Source: Cryptomeria japonica (Eukaryota > Streptophyta > Pinopsida > Cupressales > Cupressaceae). From it: a stretch of DNA of 64,000 nucleotides. This document shows, one piece after another, positions 1 to 12,296 of the stretch. Below the pieces are notes generated by a model, which searched no databases, was not told the origin of the DNA, and saw nothing but the letters and a program-made list of their open reading frames with translations. The stretch is taken from NCBI RefSeq assembly GCF_030272615.1, contig NC_081411.1, forward strand, positions 208,536,244-208,600,243, written 5' to 3'. Position 1 is the stretch's first letter. Every line of letters starts with the position of its first letter. Made by a program: the position numbers and the translations under genes.

Positions 1-1140
1 ACATAAACTTATTTTATTACTAATAAAACTGAAGCTAAAACTACATATGTATCTATTATTCAAACACAATAGTTCTAAGAAATCATTAAAAGAAAATGTC
101 TACTTCGATTCCATTAACAAGCAATAATATCACAATGTTTTGCATACCAATCTACTGCTCCAAGATGATTAAGATTATTAAGAATATAATTCACCATATC
201 CAAACCCCTAACTTTGGAACTCCATCACTATATGGTACCCAGTCACTATATTGCAGACCTGTATGGTTGTCGCCAACTATTGCTATGGCTCACTCTATGT
301 TGGCACAATATACCACAGTCACTTCCACTCTTATATGATTTAGTTTTGATGTGTTCTATGATTGTTACAACACCTACACTGAGTTCATAGACCTATATGG
401 AAATCTCCAGTCATGCACGACACCCTAGCCATGATTCCCAAATAGTATGACATTGTTGCAAGGAGTCCTTGACATGTATGACAATCTTAGGTTGCAATAA
501 AACCAATAGACATACTCAATCTTTGGTAGCAGATCAAACTTAACTCTTGGCACTCCTCATTTCAAACCCAAGCCTTCAAATTGAACCCTTTCTTGGCAGC
601 TCTTATATTGGCAAATGAAAGAAAATTGATATCTCAAGCAATATGCTTTACCTTGAAACTCAACACTCAACAATCCTTTGTTCACTACTGTTGGAGATGA
701 TCATGTCACTATAGCGGTTCATGACTCACAGTACTGTAGCAAATCACTATTCACATTACTATAGAGAAATACTATTCACACCACTGTAGCAGTTCACTAT
801 TCACCATTCATTGTGCGTAATAGTCTTCTTTGATTTGCAAGCACCAAACAAACCTTCGGATTGTATATTGAAACAACGCGGAGTTTGAAAGCTGAGATGG
901 ATTTTGTCCTCACAACCCACGAAGACTGTTTCCTCCAAACTAAACAAGTAATTTATTCAATCAACCAAACATTCTTAAAAGAGAGCTATTGAATCTCTTT
1001 TATAACTCTCTCAAGAGAGTCCATTCACTCATCTTGAAAATGTGGGATAAATACTATTACTCTATTTTAATAACTTATATCTCCAATGTGTTATAAAATA
1101 AAGAACTCTTTTAAATTTATTTTTCAGAACTATAGGCTTA
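1..1140. other. Intergenic DNA without a recognisable gene
   Basis: I see no coding region that I can support. Short reading frames here have no recognisable motif. Around 700-800 a phrase resembling CACTGTAGCAGTTCACTATT recurs in diverged form several times, which suggests an old repeat remnant. Confidence 0.5.
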
Positions 1141-1158
1141 ACATTAATAAAGTTAAAT
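1141..1158. repeat. SINE target-site duplication, left copy
   Basis: Eighteen bases identical to 1454-1471. Together they bracket the SINE and mark the original insertion site. Confidence 0.85.
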
Positions 1159-1312
1159 TGTCCAAGGGGTTGAGCATAACTGGTTAAAACACTAGGTTCT
1201 CACTGTGGAGACCCAAGTTCAATTCCCAATAGGGACATCTGAAGTGGAATTCTAAGTTGTGACTCTTGGCCTTTCGTAGGATGGGGAAGGTCTTGGGTCA
1301 ATCTAATCAAAC

Positions 1313-1350
<38 letters not shown>

Positions 1351-1453
1351 TGAAAGATATGTAATGGGGATGGCCCCCCCCTACTGTGCCCCCACTGGTT
1401 CATAGCTCCAATCAAAATCTATTCAGGGTTCGACCAATTACCAATAAAAAAAA
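1159..1453 (+). mobile_element. tRNA-derived SINE
   Basis: About 295 bp flanked by a perfect 18-bp direct repeat (acattaataaagttaaat at 1141-1158 and 1454-1471), the signature of target-primed insertion. The 5' part looks like a tRNA promoter: an A-box-like segment at about 1172-1183 (around ACTGGTTAA) and a B-box-like segment AGTTCAATTCC at 1216-1226, at tRNA-like spacing. An AAT microsatellite lies inside (1313-1350) and the element ends in a run of A just before the second repeat copy. The perfect duplication suggests a fairly young insertion. I do not assign it to a named SINE family. Confidence 0.8.
1313..1350. repeat. (AAT)n microsatellite inside the SINE
   Basis: About 12 to 13 uninterrupted AAT/ATA units. 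It lies inside the SINE rather than at its end, so the 3' third after it (1351-1453) is a separate module, with a second B-box-like GGTTCGACC near 1427. Confidence 0.9.
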
Positions 1454-1471
1454 ACATTAATAAAGTTAAAT
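1454..1471. repeat. SINE target-site duplication, right copy
   Basis: Perfect 18-base copy of 1141-1158, directly following the A-rich tail. Confidence 0.85.
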
Positions 1472-2135
1472 ATTTATAATTAACTTTATTAATTAAATTT
1501 ATTAATGCACAATAAATTATATCAATGATAAATAAATCTTTTATTGATATTAAACATTTACCATCGATGTGTTATTGCCACTAGAGGTGTCAACAAGCCC
1601 AGAATGACTTACTATGAATAGTAAGTATGCCCAAAGTTGCCTTTAAATAACTCAAAAAGATCTGCAATTGAAATTGCCAGATGACGACTAAGTCCCTTCA
1701 ATGTTCTAATTAGCCTACAGGACCATGGGGAAATGGGCTAACAACATATCACACTATGCACACTAGAAATGAGACATTACAACAAACATATCAACAGGTT
1801 AACTGATCTTTCCTTGGTATGTTGGTGGACATTCAATCATTGTTGTTACCTTAAAAGTTAGGAAAATTATTTTGTCGTTTATACCTATATATGTTTGCAT
1901 TCCAAAATCACTGTAATCCAAACCTTGTAGCAGATCTAAATTGAAGCATATGTTTTTTATCTTTTGGTTGTGCAATGCAACAAAAAAAAAATCACTTAAA
2001 TATGATGGCCATGCAATATGAATGTTATTTTGAAACAAAGAAAAACTAGAAAAGGAAATAGTACACAACTCTTGTTGCAAGTGAACTGTCACTTGACTGT
2101 GTGGCAATAGTTTGACATAATGATCGAACTATGAA
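1472..2135. other. AT-rich spacer
   Basis: No supported gene. A minus-strand open frame at 1799-2107 has no recognisable motif and is not called. Confidence 0.4.
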
Positions 2136-3121
2136 ATGGAGATTCAAAAGAGAGAGCTAAAATTTAACAGCAAACAGGGGTGGTCATTAAAGTATGACTT
2201 CAATGTTAGCAAAGGCTTTAAGAGATTTGGTATCAAACTCAATACACAAACTAAATCAGGAGATGTTTTCATTACTCTGAATCAATTGGGAGGATATTTA
2301 AGCTTAGTGGGACAATCACCTTCAAATTTGTAGGAAAAAGACTTTGCTCCAACAATGACTTTCCTAAGTCAGCCTAAATAGTTAATCCATTCAAATGATG
2401 ACATAAGAATTATGGTTACAACTTGTTTGAGTGAAATCATGAGGATTTTGGTACATCAAGTTTTGTATGATGATGAGACAATAAAGAAGGTATTTCACTT
2501 GATCGTAGATAGTTTTCAAGATCTTGATGATTTAACAAATGTTCAATATTCAAAAATAATTGCTATACTAAAAATATTTGCAAGAATCCAAATTAGCAAT
2601 CTTTTAATAGATTTGGAATTGCATAATTTGATTTAAGATATGTTTCATCATTACCAATGAAAGATATGACAAAGAAATTATTGCAGCTATGAAGACCATT
2701 ATGGTTTTGTGTATAAATGAGCATGATGTTATATCTCAGCCCCTATTATCCAAACTAATGGCTATTCAAAAAAAAAAGTGGGTTGTCTCTTCCACTGTGA
2801 GTGAATTAGTCCAAGGCGTGTTCAGTTTTTGTGAGGGAAAACTGAAGCTTATTTTGAAAAAAGAAGAGTAGAAAATAGAAGACAAGAGATTCAATTTAGA
2901 GGACAAAGAGAATACCTTTCCTAATGATGAAAATGTATCAATTTTCCAAGATGTTTCTTCTGATGTTCATGCTTCAATACTAGATGGAAATGAAAGCAAT
3001 GAAATCGTCAACCCGATAACTTTGATTGCACAAGAAGTTGATACAAATTCAGAAATAGTAAATGCACTTTTCGAGAATGGAAATGGAAACATTGGTGATT
3101 CATTTTTTCATTCAAAGACAT
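2136..3121 (+). pseudogene. PDS5-like cohesin cofactor, intronless decayed fragment
   Basis: In-frame pieces read like the N-terminal HEAT-repeat part of plant PDS5 (sister-chromatid cohesion cofactor). Key stretches are LGGYLSLVGQSPSNL, IHSNDDIRIMVTTCLSEI, LYDDETIKKVFHLIVDSF, IDLELHNLI, then MKTIMVLCINEHDVISQPLL. They follow the family order with no introns between them, which is unlike a normal plant PDS5 gene. Stops interrupt the frame at 2331, inside the HIS-like stretch near 2380, at 2634 and again near 2658-2690. From about 2870 the sequence becomes acidic (DKENTFPNDENVSIF...). It is a retrocopy or a gene piece carried by the gypsy-type element whose 3' end follows at 4669. No function is expected. 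Confidence 0.65.
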
Positions 3122-3245
3122 AGTAGGTTTCTAGTTTGATTTTCAAAACAAATCTTTAGCTATGCAAAATGAAATTTATTTTAATGTTGTTTATACTTTC
3201 CCTCATGAGTAATAAAATAGCACTGGCAATGGAAGTGTTGATTCT

Positions 3246-4187
3246 ATTGAGTGCAAATATGATTTTCCCTTGCTTGCATCTGATTTAGAGCAAAGTCCTA
3301 GTGACTCTAATGCTTTAGATTCTCAGCTTCTTGTTGCAAAGAGAAAGGAAGAGGCACACCATATTGTAGTCAGCTCTATGGTTGAGAAGAACTTTGAATT
3401 CTTCATGCAACATTACAGTAGTTCATCATCCATGGATGATCAAGATTGGGAAAGACATCTCTTGGTATCAACTGAAAAAGAAGTTTGGATTTTATCTATA
3501 GTGGATGGCACACACAAGTATGTGGAAAATTTAATTCATAATGTATAAAGAGACCAAAATAAGGTTAACATCTCCCTTGCTGATTTATTATCAATTAAGA
3601 ATAATATGGAAGAAATCAAGGCAACTTTCTTGCATGTTGTTCATGATAGAGATATGGCTACGAAGGTTGTAGAAGAGGCCACATATTTATACAAGGAAAC
3701 TTAGAAGAAGTTGAAGATTACTCAAAGAACCCTACAAGAAATAAAAAATCAGTTTATTGCTACTAAACAATTTTGGGAGCAAAAAAATAAGGGAGTGGAT
3801 GAGGAGATCCAGGAGATGATTGAAAAGCTTGATAGCATACGCGGAACTTTATGTTCCAAACGAATTTTCTCAAAGTCAGAAAATAGAGATTTGGATCAAC
3901 AAGAACAATGGTTTGAAAGTATTGATAATACTTTGTTTGAATTTGATGATGATGTGATTCATGACAATCCACTTTTTGAGTTGGATGATGGAGTTCCATC
4001 CAATTCTAGTGATGAAGATGAAGTTGAGCTCAATAGGTTAGTATTGAGACAATATGGGAGTTGTGAGTGTCATTCTAGTAGTACTGCTATTCCCACAACA
4101 GTTCACAGAATTGCAATCCATGATATGCAAATAAGTGGATTTCCCTTTGATCAAAAATCAAGTTTTGTTTGGGTTGATTGTGGGTAG
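3246..4187 (+). pseudogene. Acidic coiled-coil reading frame, unknown
   Basis: Continues in the same orientation after the PDS5-like piece. It reads in one frame with stops at about 3546 and 3702. The first part has SDLEQSPSDSN and MVEKNFEFFMQHY. A charged, probably coiled-coil part follows (KKLKITQRTLQEIKNQF, then VDEEIQEMIEKLDSIRGTL), then a very acidic tail (FDDDVIHDNPLFELDDG, SSDEDEVELNRLV). I do not recognise the family. Because it lies between a host-gene piece and a gypsy 3' end, it may be a second captured host segment or an element-encoded extra protein. Confidence 0.4.
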
Positions 4188-4668
4188 ATTAACATGAGTT
4201 CTCATAGGTTTTAATGCAGATGGTGGTGATAACTATACCAAATACCATTCCCACATTGGTTGATTTCAATTTTGATGATGATATAGACTCCATTGAGATG
4301 TTGGCACAATATTTGTTTCCTAGTGTTGAATTTAGATATTCCAGTTTGGGTTATGATGATGGATACTTCTTGGAGTCCTAGGAGTTGAGGATACAGATTG
4401 ATGATAGAAGTTAGTTTGTTATAAACAAAGTGGCGCAACGTCAACATAGTGGTTTTTTCTTGAGATTGACTTGGAATTCTGAAATCATAGGGAATTCAAT
4501 AGTTATTGGTGAATTCTTTCATATGATCATTCAAATGATCTTCCAGAGGAATCAAGAGGTGATAGTACTAGGCAATGAGTTCAACATAAGATCATGGCAA
4601 CCTCAATGATCGGTATGGGATCCTGGTGCTAATTGCTTGAGGACAAGCAAATTTTGGGTGGGAGGAAT
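4188..4668 (+). other. 3' internal end of a gypsy-type element
   Basis: A broken frame ends with NCLRTSKFWVGG, a phrase that in plant Ty3/gypsy elements often sits directly upstream of the 3' LTR. A purine-rich stretch GGGTGGGAGGAA (about 4656-4667) is a plausible polypurine tract, and TGTAATGTCCCC starts at 4669. Confidence 0.5.
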
Positions 4669-5170
4669 TGTAATGTCCCCTTTTGGCTTAAGAAATAATG
4701 AAATAATTAAAAACATGTTTAGTTATTTAATAAGGCATTAATGTAATCAATTAATATTATTCCTTTTTAAAAGTACATCATAAGGATAATATTATATAAT
4801 TACTTAAGTGACTTAATAAAATGGGAAATCAAATAATGTTCTCTCTCTTCTTCCTCTCATGAACTCATAGTTTTACTATTGATGGTTCATATATGATGTC
4901 AGCTTTTCTCTTTTATGTGATTATATGTGTTCATGAGATGGCATTTTATGTTTCAAGAATGATATTAGTTGATTGAGAAATATTTCATAACGAGGTCTCT
5001 TGGACTAGTTGACTTGAGGTCTTAAGATATTAGCTTTTGTTGCGTGCCTTTTTATGTGCACTTGCATATGTTTGAGTGAGTTAAGATCCTAAGATTGGGG
5101 GCTTGGTTCCTCGAGATTAGTGACGTCTTATACTTCTTGGGATCTTTCTCCACCTCTCATCTTCATCTCT
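4669..5170 (+). repeat. LTR fragment beginning TGTAATGTCCCC
   Basis: Starts TGTAATGTCCCC right after a polypurine-like tract, as a 3' LTR should. The same opening occurs in other LTRs here (47601 on the minus strand; 21390; variants at 23991 and 25482). No matching CA end was found. The right end is approximate because another gypsy-type 3' end abuts near 5170-5232. Confidence 0.45.
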
Positions 5171-5175
5171 CTTTC

Positions 5176-5232
5176 TTCTACTTTACCGGTAGTATTGGCG
5201 TAAGCCATACTCCCGCTAAAGTGGGGGCTAAA
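5176..5232 (+). other. Polypurine tract and end of a gypsy internal region
   Basis: AAAGTGGGGGCTAAA lies directly before TGTAAC at 5233. This purine tract and its position are typical of the 3' end of plant gypsy elements. Most of the internal region is missing. Confidence 0.45.
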
Positions 5233-6165
5233 TGTAACATCATAAAATTGTGACCATTTCAATTTTGACTGTGTTTTAGGTCCTCACCTTAGCGACTGCA
5301 TCTCCCTACTCAATTGGGACCCCTCTCTGCATAATTCTTCCAAGATCTCCTCCTGTTTCATCCCTTGTATCACCTTGTGACCCTGTCCAGTCCCCAAAAT
5401 AGGGTAGGACAGGGGCATGGCGCCCTTGTCCTCCCTCTTTGGGTGGCCCTAAAATGGGTCCATTTGACCCTTGGACCTAATTTTCTATTTGGGACTTAAT
5501 TTCCCATATGTCAGCCTTTGGTGAGAGGAAAATTAAACCCTCCAAGGCAAGTATAAAAGGGGATCTAGTCCTCTCATTTGCATAAGCGAAAATAGGTGAA
5601 GATAAGCAAAAATTAGGAAAACAATCGGAAGGTCTCCATTATCGTCATCAAGTGTTCAAGTCTTCAAGTGTTCAAGCATCGATCAAGTCTTCTTCTTCAT
5701 GTATCTTCTTCATTCATCCATTGGAGCAACATTACAACACTCATTTGCAAGCATGTGTGTGTGTTGGGGTTTTGTCATGTTACATGCCATTTCATGCAGC
5801 ACTTGTGATTACATTCAAGAAGCAAAGCAACCATCATCAACAAATTGCAGATCTACAAGGTATACATTTCCATTATTTACATTTAAGCATTTGCAATTAC
5901 TTTCTTTCAAGGTTGATTCCCCAACCGGGGTTTGACTAAGGCAAACCCCTATCCACAACCCTTCTTCCCTTCTTTTCTGTGTGCAGGTTGTAGGTGTGCG
6001 AGTGTAATTGCAGATTTAGTATTCATTTGCAGAGACGGAAAAACCCTTTTCCACTCGTGGATTTTTTGGAGGACCGTGCATAACTTACACACGATCTCGA
6101 TGACTTTTCTCCAAATTTGTAAGACAGGTCCGTATCAGTCTAAATACCTCAGATCCGAAGTTACA
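5233..6165 (+). repeat. Gypsy-type LTR with intact ends
   Basis: 933 bp with matching inverted ends TGTAAC and GTTACA. A TATA box (TATAAAAG, 5552-5559) sits about a third of the way in. Flanking pentamers do not match (ctaaa / acttg) and a polypurine tract precedes it, so it is a 3' LTR rather than a solo LTR. Its opening TGTAACATCATAAAATTG resembles the LTR at 12297 and, on the minus strand, the end of the insertion at 43957. A shared later phrase (GTTTGACTAAGGCAAACCCC, about 5930) recurs near 12915 and on the minus strand near 41540. Confidence 0.65.
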
Positions 6166-6871
6166 ACTTGATCCCGTATCGGTAGCTCCTTATTTCACCC
6201 ATTTTATCTTCATTTTCTACATAGTCAACAAGTCAACTCTTCTAATTACAAAAGAGGGTAAATTGCATTGCGCCCTTTCAATTCACTTAGTATTCAGATC
6301 CTTATTCACTCTAGGGTTGGATCTAGTGAATTTAACCCTTCTTTTGAATGTAAAGTATCTCCCAAGTAAAAATCATCCTAGTGATTTCTTTTCTCTTTCC
6401 TAGGTGGGGAATCACTAGGGTTCAATTTTCCACATTACACCTAGGTCATTTAATATTTGATCGAGGTAGTTGTTTCATTGTATAGAATTATGACACATGT
6501 CAACATCATGTCTAATCCTATTCTCTTATCTCACCTTTATAAGAAAAGCCTCTCATGCATATTTTGATTCATCCATGCACCCATAATTAGCAATCTATCC
6601 TTACCATTTTCTCTTGTGGAAGTTATTTTGGTCTTGCAAGTGTTCCTAGGGTCTTGGGAGTTCACCATTAACTTGTACATGGTATCAAAGTGCTAGCGTC
6701 AAGATCCTTCCTGGATCTGAGGGTCATTAGAGCAATAACTTTTTCTATGTGTGATTTCGGGTGAAATTGACCTCACAATTGAATCCAGAAGTATCAAATC
6801 TATATAGATCGATAGTAAAATCAACATATTTTGGAGAAAGTTGAATTTGGTGATTTTTTTGGCCTCCTTGC
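6166..6871. other. Retroelement leader remnant with primer-binding site
   Basis: No gene. TGGTATCAAAGTGCTAG at about 6680 resembles a primer-binding site complementary to the initiator methionine tRNA, and TTATAAGAAAAG near 6540 could be the TATA region of the LTR before it. The start of that LTR was not found. The old copia element at 6872 appears to have inserted in its leader. Confidence 0.4.
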
Positions 6872-7726
6872 TATTGGGAATGAAGGTGTCTCAACCTTTG
6901 CATTTCTAGATTGTGTATTTATTATTATTTTACATTTTCTCATGGTTATTTGACATGTAATTAAATAATTGTGCTCCAACATAAGGGGTGTGGTTTTTAT
7001 TATTTGACACTTTTGCAACATCTTGCTACATTAAAAAATCATGCTTTTAGTTGTCAAAAGATACCCATCAAGTGGTATAACATGTAAGGCTTATTTTTAG
7101 GGATGTTATGATGGATTCTATGACAGTTGTAAGGGCTAAAAGTGGGGTGAATCATTTTGGATGTGAGAATTAATTATTATGGCATGTGTAAGAGGATCCT
7201 TACATTTGCTATTAATAATATATGATGCATGTAAGAATATCTCCTATATTTGGGAGATTCTTATGACAACTTGTAAGAAGGTGTTTTTTCATGTAAGAGG
7301 TTGTGTTTGGCATGTAGGGTTCGTATATAATTTTTCCATGGTTTTTTGGAACCTTCTTTTGGCCCATGGTAATGTTTATGGTGGTAAATTGAGCCCCCAA
7401 GGGTCTATATATTGAAGGGTTGAGTTGGAGACAAAATAAGTTGTTTTACAAGTATACAAATGTTGTTGAATTGAAGCAATATTGAGGAAATTCTTTTGTA
7501 ATGTAATCTCTTTGAAGAGTAATATATATTTTCCCTCTTTTATTGGTGGATTTTTTTCTTGAAAGGGTTTCTCCACATAATCAAGGTGTTGTGTGTTCAG
7601 TTTTCTATGGTTTTATCTTGTTGTTGTTATAGCTAATTTTATTTCCATTAAATGCACACTATTAAATATGATTTACAATTTTATTTGAGGCTCCTATTAT
7701 TATTTTCCACCCTTTATTTTTTAACG
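6872..7726 (+). repeat. 5' LTR of copia 5
   Basis: Bounded on the left by TATTGGGAATGAAGG and on the right by the primer-binding site at 7729-7740. The terminal CA seems to have become CG. Confidence 0.55.
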
Positions 7727-7835
7727 TTTGGTATTAGAGCCTAACCAGTTTTGTATCTTGGGTGGTAGAAGGGAGGTTTTTTGAACTTTTGTGGGAGTTT
7801 TAGTTGATTTGTTTTTTGTAGATTTGTGTTGATAT

Positions 7836-10800
7836 CTTGGCTGCAACTTCATCTTGTTTGGACATAAAGAAGTTCAATGGAATGAGTTATGAGTTGTGGA
7901 AGCAAAAAATGGAAGATCTCCTTAGAGAACAAGATTAATGGGTGGTTGTAATAGATAAAGAGAAACCTAATAAGCTTTCTAACGAAGACTAGGAGAAGGT
8001 GGATAAAAAGGATTGTGGTACTATTAGATTGTGTCTTTCAAATTCTCATCTTTTAAACGTGTCAAAATAAAACACTGCATATGCATTGTGGAATCAATTT
8101 GGTGAGATCTAACAAGCAAAAATTCTAGTAAATAAACTTTACTTGAAACAAAAATTATTTTCTCTGAAGATTAAGGAAGGTGATACAATAGTCGAGCATT
8201 AAAATTTGTTCAATTTAAATTTGAGTCAACTAGCCTCTATTGATATTTCAATTGAAGAATAGGATAAATGCATTATGCTTCTTTGTTCTTTACCTAATTC
8301 ATGGAAAATTTTCATTCTTGCTATCACTACTAACCTTGATTCTTTGATTTCTTCTCTTCGTGTTATGACTAAAGAACATTGGTTAATTGATTTAGTATGC
8401 TCGTACCACATGAATCCTCATAAGCAATGGTTTTTCACATATGAGAAGTATGATGGAGGTGAAATCTACCTTGGTAATAATTCCTCATATCCTATTGTCA
8501 GTAGGGGTAAGATTCAATTATGTTTCAGTGATGGGAGAACAAAATCTTTTTCAGGTGTTTTGCGTATTCCAATCTTATCAATAAATTTAATTTTAGTTTC
8601 TATGTTGAATGATATGGGATTGCATGTAACATTTGACAAGCATGGTTGCAAATTAGTAAGAGGAAACTTGGTGGTAGCAAGAGATACAAGGAAGGAAACT
8701 CTTTTTAATATTGAATCCACTACAATTGTTATATCTTATAATGTAAACAAATCTAAAGATACTTGTATGTTGTGACATCGTAGATTGGGCCACATTAGTG
8801 AGAATGGTTTAGAAATCATTTTGAATAAAAAGTTGTCAGACGATTTTTCCTATTTTGATGAGAATTTTGAATTGTGAACATCGTGCGTTTGGAAAACAAA
8901 ATAGAAAGTCATTTCCTTCAAGTAGTAATAAATCTAAGAGTAAATTGGAAATTATTCTTTCAGATGTATTTGGTTTGGTGGATATTGAATAAATTGAAAG
9001 ATCTAGATATTTTGTCTTCTTTATTGATGATATTTATAGATTACATGGTTATATTTTATAAGACATAAATCTAAAGTTTTTACTAAGTTTAAAGGTTTTA
9101 ATGTATTAGTTGAAAATAAAACATATTGTAATATAAAGGTTTTAAGAACTGATAATGGAGGGGAAAACTATTATAATGAATTTGATGAATTTTGTAAGCA
9201 TGTAACAATTGTAAGACCAAAAACTACCTCGTATACTCCACAACAAAATGGAGTGTCAAAAAGGTTAAATCAGACAATAATGGAGAGAACTAGAAGTATG
9301 TTAAGTGGTTCACAACTTGGTAGATGCTTTTGGGTGGAAGTTGTAAGTACTGCTTGTTACTTGTTAAATAGATGTCCTTGTAAGGCTCTCAATACAATAC
9401 CTTATAAAGTGTGGATAGGTAAGAAAACCTTTTGTTTTGCATTTAAACGTGTAGACATATAAATCTGACCACTTTTTCTTGCATAGAAAATTTATTCTAT
9501 TAAGAGGTTTATGTTCATGTGCCTAAAGAAAAACAAACTAAGTTGGATACAAAAAGACGAAACATGCATTTTCATTAGATATGGTGATAACATAAAAGGA
9601 TATAAGTTATGGAATCCACTAACTAAGGAAATTATCTTTTCTAGAGATGTGATTTTTAGGGAACTTAGTGTTGTTTCTATTCTTGAACAACCCAAATAAA
9701 AAGATAAGAAAAAGAGAGTGCATGAAAGTGCACCTCAAGAAGAATAGAGAGATGGACATCAGGTTGAGGATGAGGATAAGGAAGAAGAATATGAGGGTTT
9801 AGATACAATTAGTGATCAAATTGAAGAACAAGAGAGGTTAATAAAGATCAAGAACAACAATAGCCCCATACTTTGATTCTTAGAAGGTCCACAAGACAAC
9901 AAAATATTGTTGACAAGTATAGCCCACTAGATTTATGTTGTATATTTTCTTTATTAAGTATTGATGGTGAACCTAGATCCTACAGGGAAGATATTTTAGC
10001 AAATGATTATGATTATTGGCAACAAGCCATGCTAGAGGAGATGACGAAATTAGAATCATGTTATACACATGATCTTGTTTGTTTGTCCAAAGGAAGAAAA
10101 GCCATTAGTTATAAATGGGTCTAGAAAAAGAAATTTGGAGCAGATGGTTCATTGGAAAAGTATAAAGCTAGACTTGTAGTGAAAGGCTACTTCTTGAGAG
10201 AGGGAGTTGATTTTGGTGAGATTTTCTCTCATGTTGCTAAATTATCCTCTATTTGATTTCTTTTATCTATTATTGTAGCGAATGATTATGAGATTCAGCA
10301 AATTGATATTAAAACTATTTTTTTGCATGGAGACTTGGAAGAGGATATTTATATGCAAAAACCTAAAGGATTTGAGGTAAAAGGAAAGGAACACTTGGTT
10401 TGTAGGTTAAAATGGTCTCTTTATGGTTTAAAATAGTCTCCCTAAATGTGGTATCAAGACATTTGATTCATTTGTCATGAAATTCGGTTTTGTTAGAAGT
10501 GAAGAAGATCACTATGTATACATTAAATGTATTGATGATCATATTCTAATAATTGTCATGTATGTGGATGGTATGCTACTTATTAATGATTTTAAGGCAA
10601 TCATTAGTGAGCTGAAAGCTCAAATTTTAGGAGCATTTGATATGAAAGATTTGGGACCTCCAATGCATATACTTGGTATGAAAATTAAAAGAGATTAGGT
10701 GAATAAAAAGCTTTGGTTATTGTAGAGTAGGTATGTTGCCACTATTTTGAACATATTTAGTATGCAAGATTGTAAAATAGTAAGAATTCATTCATAGGTT

Positions 10801-11550
10801 GGCACTAAGATTTTTTTAGATATGTGTCATAAAAATGATGATGATTTAGATGATATATCTAATGCACTAAGTATGCTTATGATGTATTAATTTTAATGTA
10901 TGCAATGGTTTGCACTAGACCAAATATTGCACAAGCAGTAGGAGTTATAAGTAGGTTTATGTCCAACCCTGGTAGAGGACATTGGAATCATGTTAAAAGG
11001 GTGTTTAAATATTTGCAAGGAATTCCCAATTATTGTTTAGAATGTTCAGGGACTAATAGTGTTGATAAGACATTGGACATGTAGGGATTTGTTTAAATGT
11101 AGATTGGGCAGGTGACTTGGATAGTCAAAGGTCAACAAGTGTGTATGTGTTTACTTTGTTTGGAGGAGCTATAAGTTGGAGGAGTAAGAGTCAACCTACA
11201 ATTGCTTTATCCACTACTAAAGTAGAGCACGTGGTTGATATGGACATGTTTCTAAGGAGGCCTTATGGTTGTAGAAGTTATGTGTAGGTATTAATTTTGA
11301 TTGCATAATAAGTCGGATTGGTCCTGATAGCTAGAGTGCAATTTATTTAGCTAAGAATCCTATGTACCATGCATGAATTAAGCACGTGGATGTACAACAC
11401 CATTTTATTTTCGAGTTGATTGCAAATGGACATATTGAGTTGAAGAAAATTGACACTTAGGTGAACCTTACAAATTATCTCACCAAACCTGTGAGCACAA
11501 AAAAATTTATTTGGTGTAGAAAGGCCATAGGCCTTGTTTCTTGTTCCTAG
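7836..11550 (+). pseudogene. Copia gag-pol remnant
   Basis: Domains are in copia order. Gag opens with LDIKKFNGMSYELWKQKMEDLL (about 7855). The protease has DLVCSYHM where active copies have D-S-G (about 8390). A pre-integrase piece HRRLGHISENGLEI is at about 8778. Integrase pieces include LRTDNGGENYYNEF (about 9150) and a TPQQNGV-like stretch (about 9237). Reverse transcriptase has YVDG instead of YVDD (about 10561). RNase H follows with the STT(K)VEH stretch (about 11210). The gag zinc knuckle is missing because gag runs straight into protease near 8370. Many stops and frameshifts occur. The initiator codon appears to be TTG. Confidence 0.75.
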
Positions 11551-11609
11551 TTGATTCCATGATGGTGTGATTCCCTTGGCTCTCACAAGGTATTTGACAA
11601 GTGGGAGAA

Positions 11610-12200
11610 TATTGGGAATTAAGGTCTCTCAACCTTAAGCAATTCCAAATTATGTATTTATTATTATTTAGGTGATACCACTTAGTATTTTTGTGCAATC
11701 TTATTCTATTAAATCAAGCGCATGAATATTTGTCGAGGTTGACTTGTATAACCTTTGACTTTTTGGCTAAGGTTATATTGATAATCTCTTATAGGTTGCA
11801 TATGTGGAAGCAAGGATTGGATGTGTGCCTACATGTTTCTTATTTATTTGTGTACATGGAGGATTGTAACTAGAATGTTTGATGTTTTAGAAACATTGCA
11901 TGAATAATTTGTAAGTATATTGTGGTCTTATTTCTTGGGGTAATATGTTGATTAATAGATATTTTTTGAAGCTATATTTTTTCTAGGGTACATCTATTGT
12001 TCTTGATGGCGTGATTTGTTATTATTTTGCATTGTGGATTTTGAATAATTGTTTTGCATATTTTTCTTTCATGAAAATCATGTGAAAAGGGTTTATTTTC
12101 GTACAAATTTTATTTCAAAATGAACTTTTTGTTTTACCTTCAAAGAAGAGGTGATGGCTTGAGGATAGTACCCTGGTACTATTTGAATGGAATGAAAAAG
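11610..12200 (+). repeat. 3' LTR of copia 5 (end uncertain)
   Basis: Follows the purine tract GTGGGAGA and opens like the 5' LTR. Similarity is lost after about 70 bp, so the right boundary is a guess set by the next LTR at 12297. Confidence 0.4.
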
Positions 12201-12296
12201 ATCTCTTTTTGTGAGATAATCATTTTTGTCCTAAACTTCTATACTATTTAATGTCTATCTAAATTTCTTGTGAAACGAGAAATATAGGAATCTTTG

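Larger units (their letters stand above)
6872..12200 (+). mobile_element. Old Ty1/copia element (copia 5)
   Basis: LTR starts at 6872 and 11610 share TATTGGGAATNAAGG and the run TTATTATTATTTA, with TG mutated to TA in both. A primer-binding site TGGTATTAGAGC lies at 7729 and a purine tract GTGGGAGA at 11601-11608. A heavily decayed gag-pol lies between. The LTRs have diverged strongly, so this is the oldest copia in the window. The right end is approximate. Confidence 0.65.

Noticed and set aside
1172-1226. Possible tRNA gene
   Set aside because: Only A- and B-box-like segments are present. No acceptor stem or cloverleaf can form, and the unit sits in a SINE.
1799-2107. Minus-strand open frame of 102 codons
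   Set aside because: No motif, ordinary AT-rich composition, and no supporting context.
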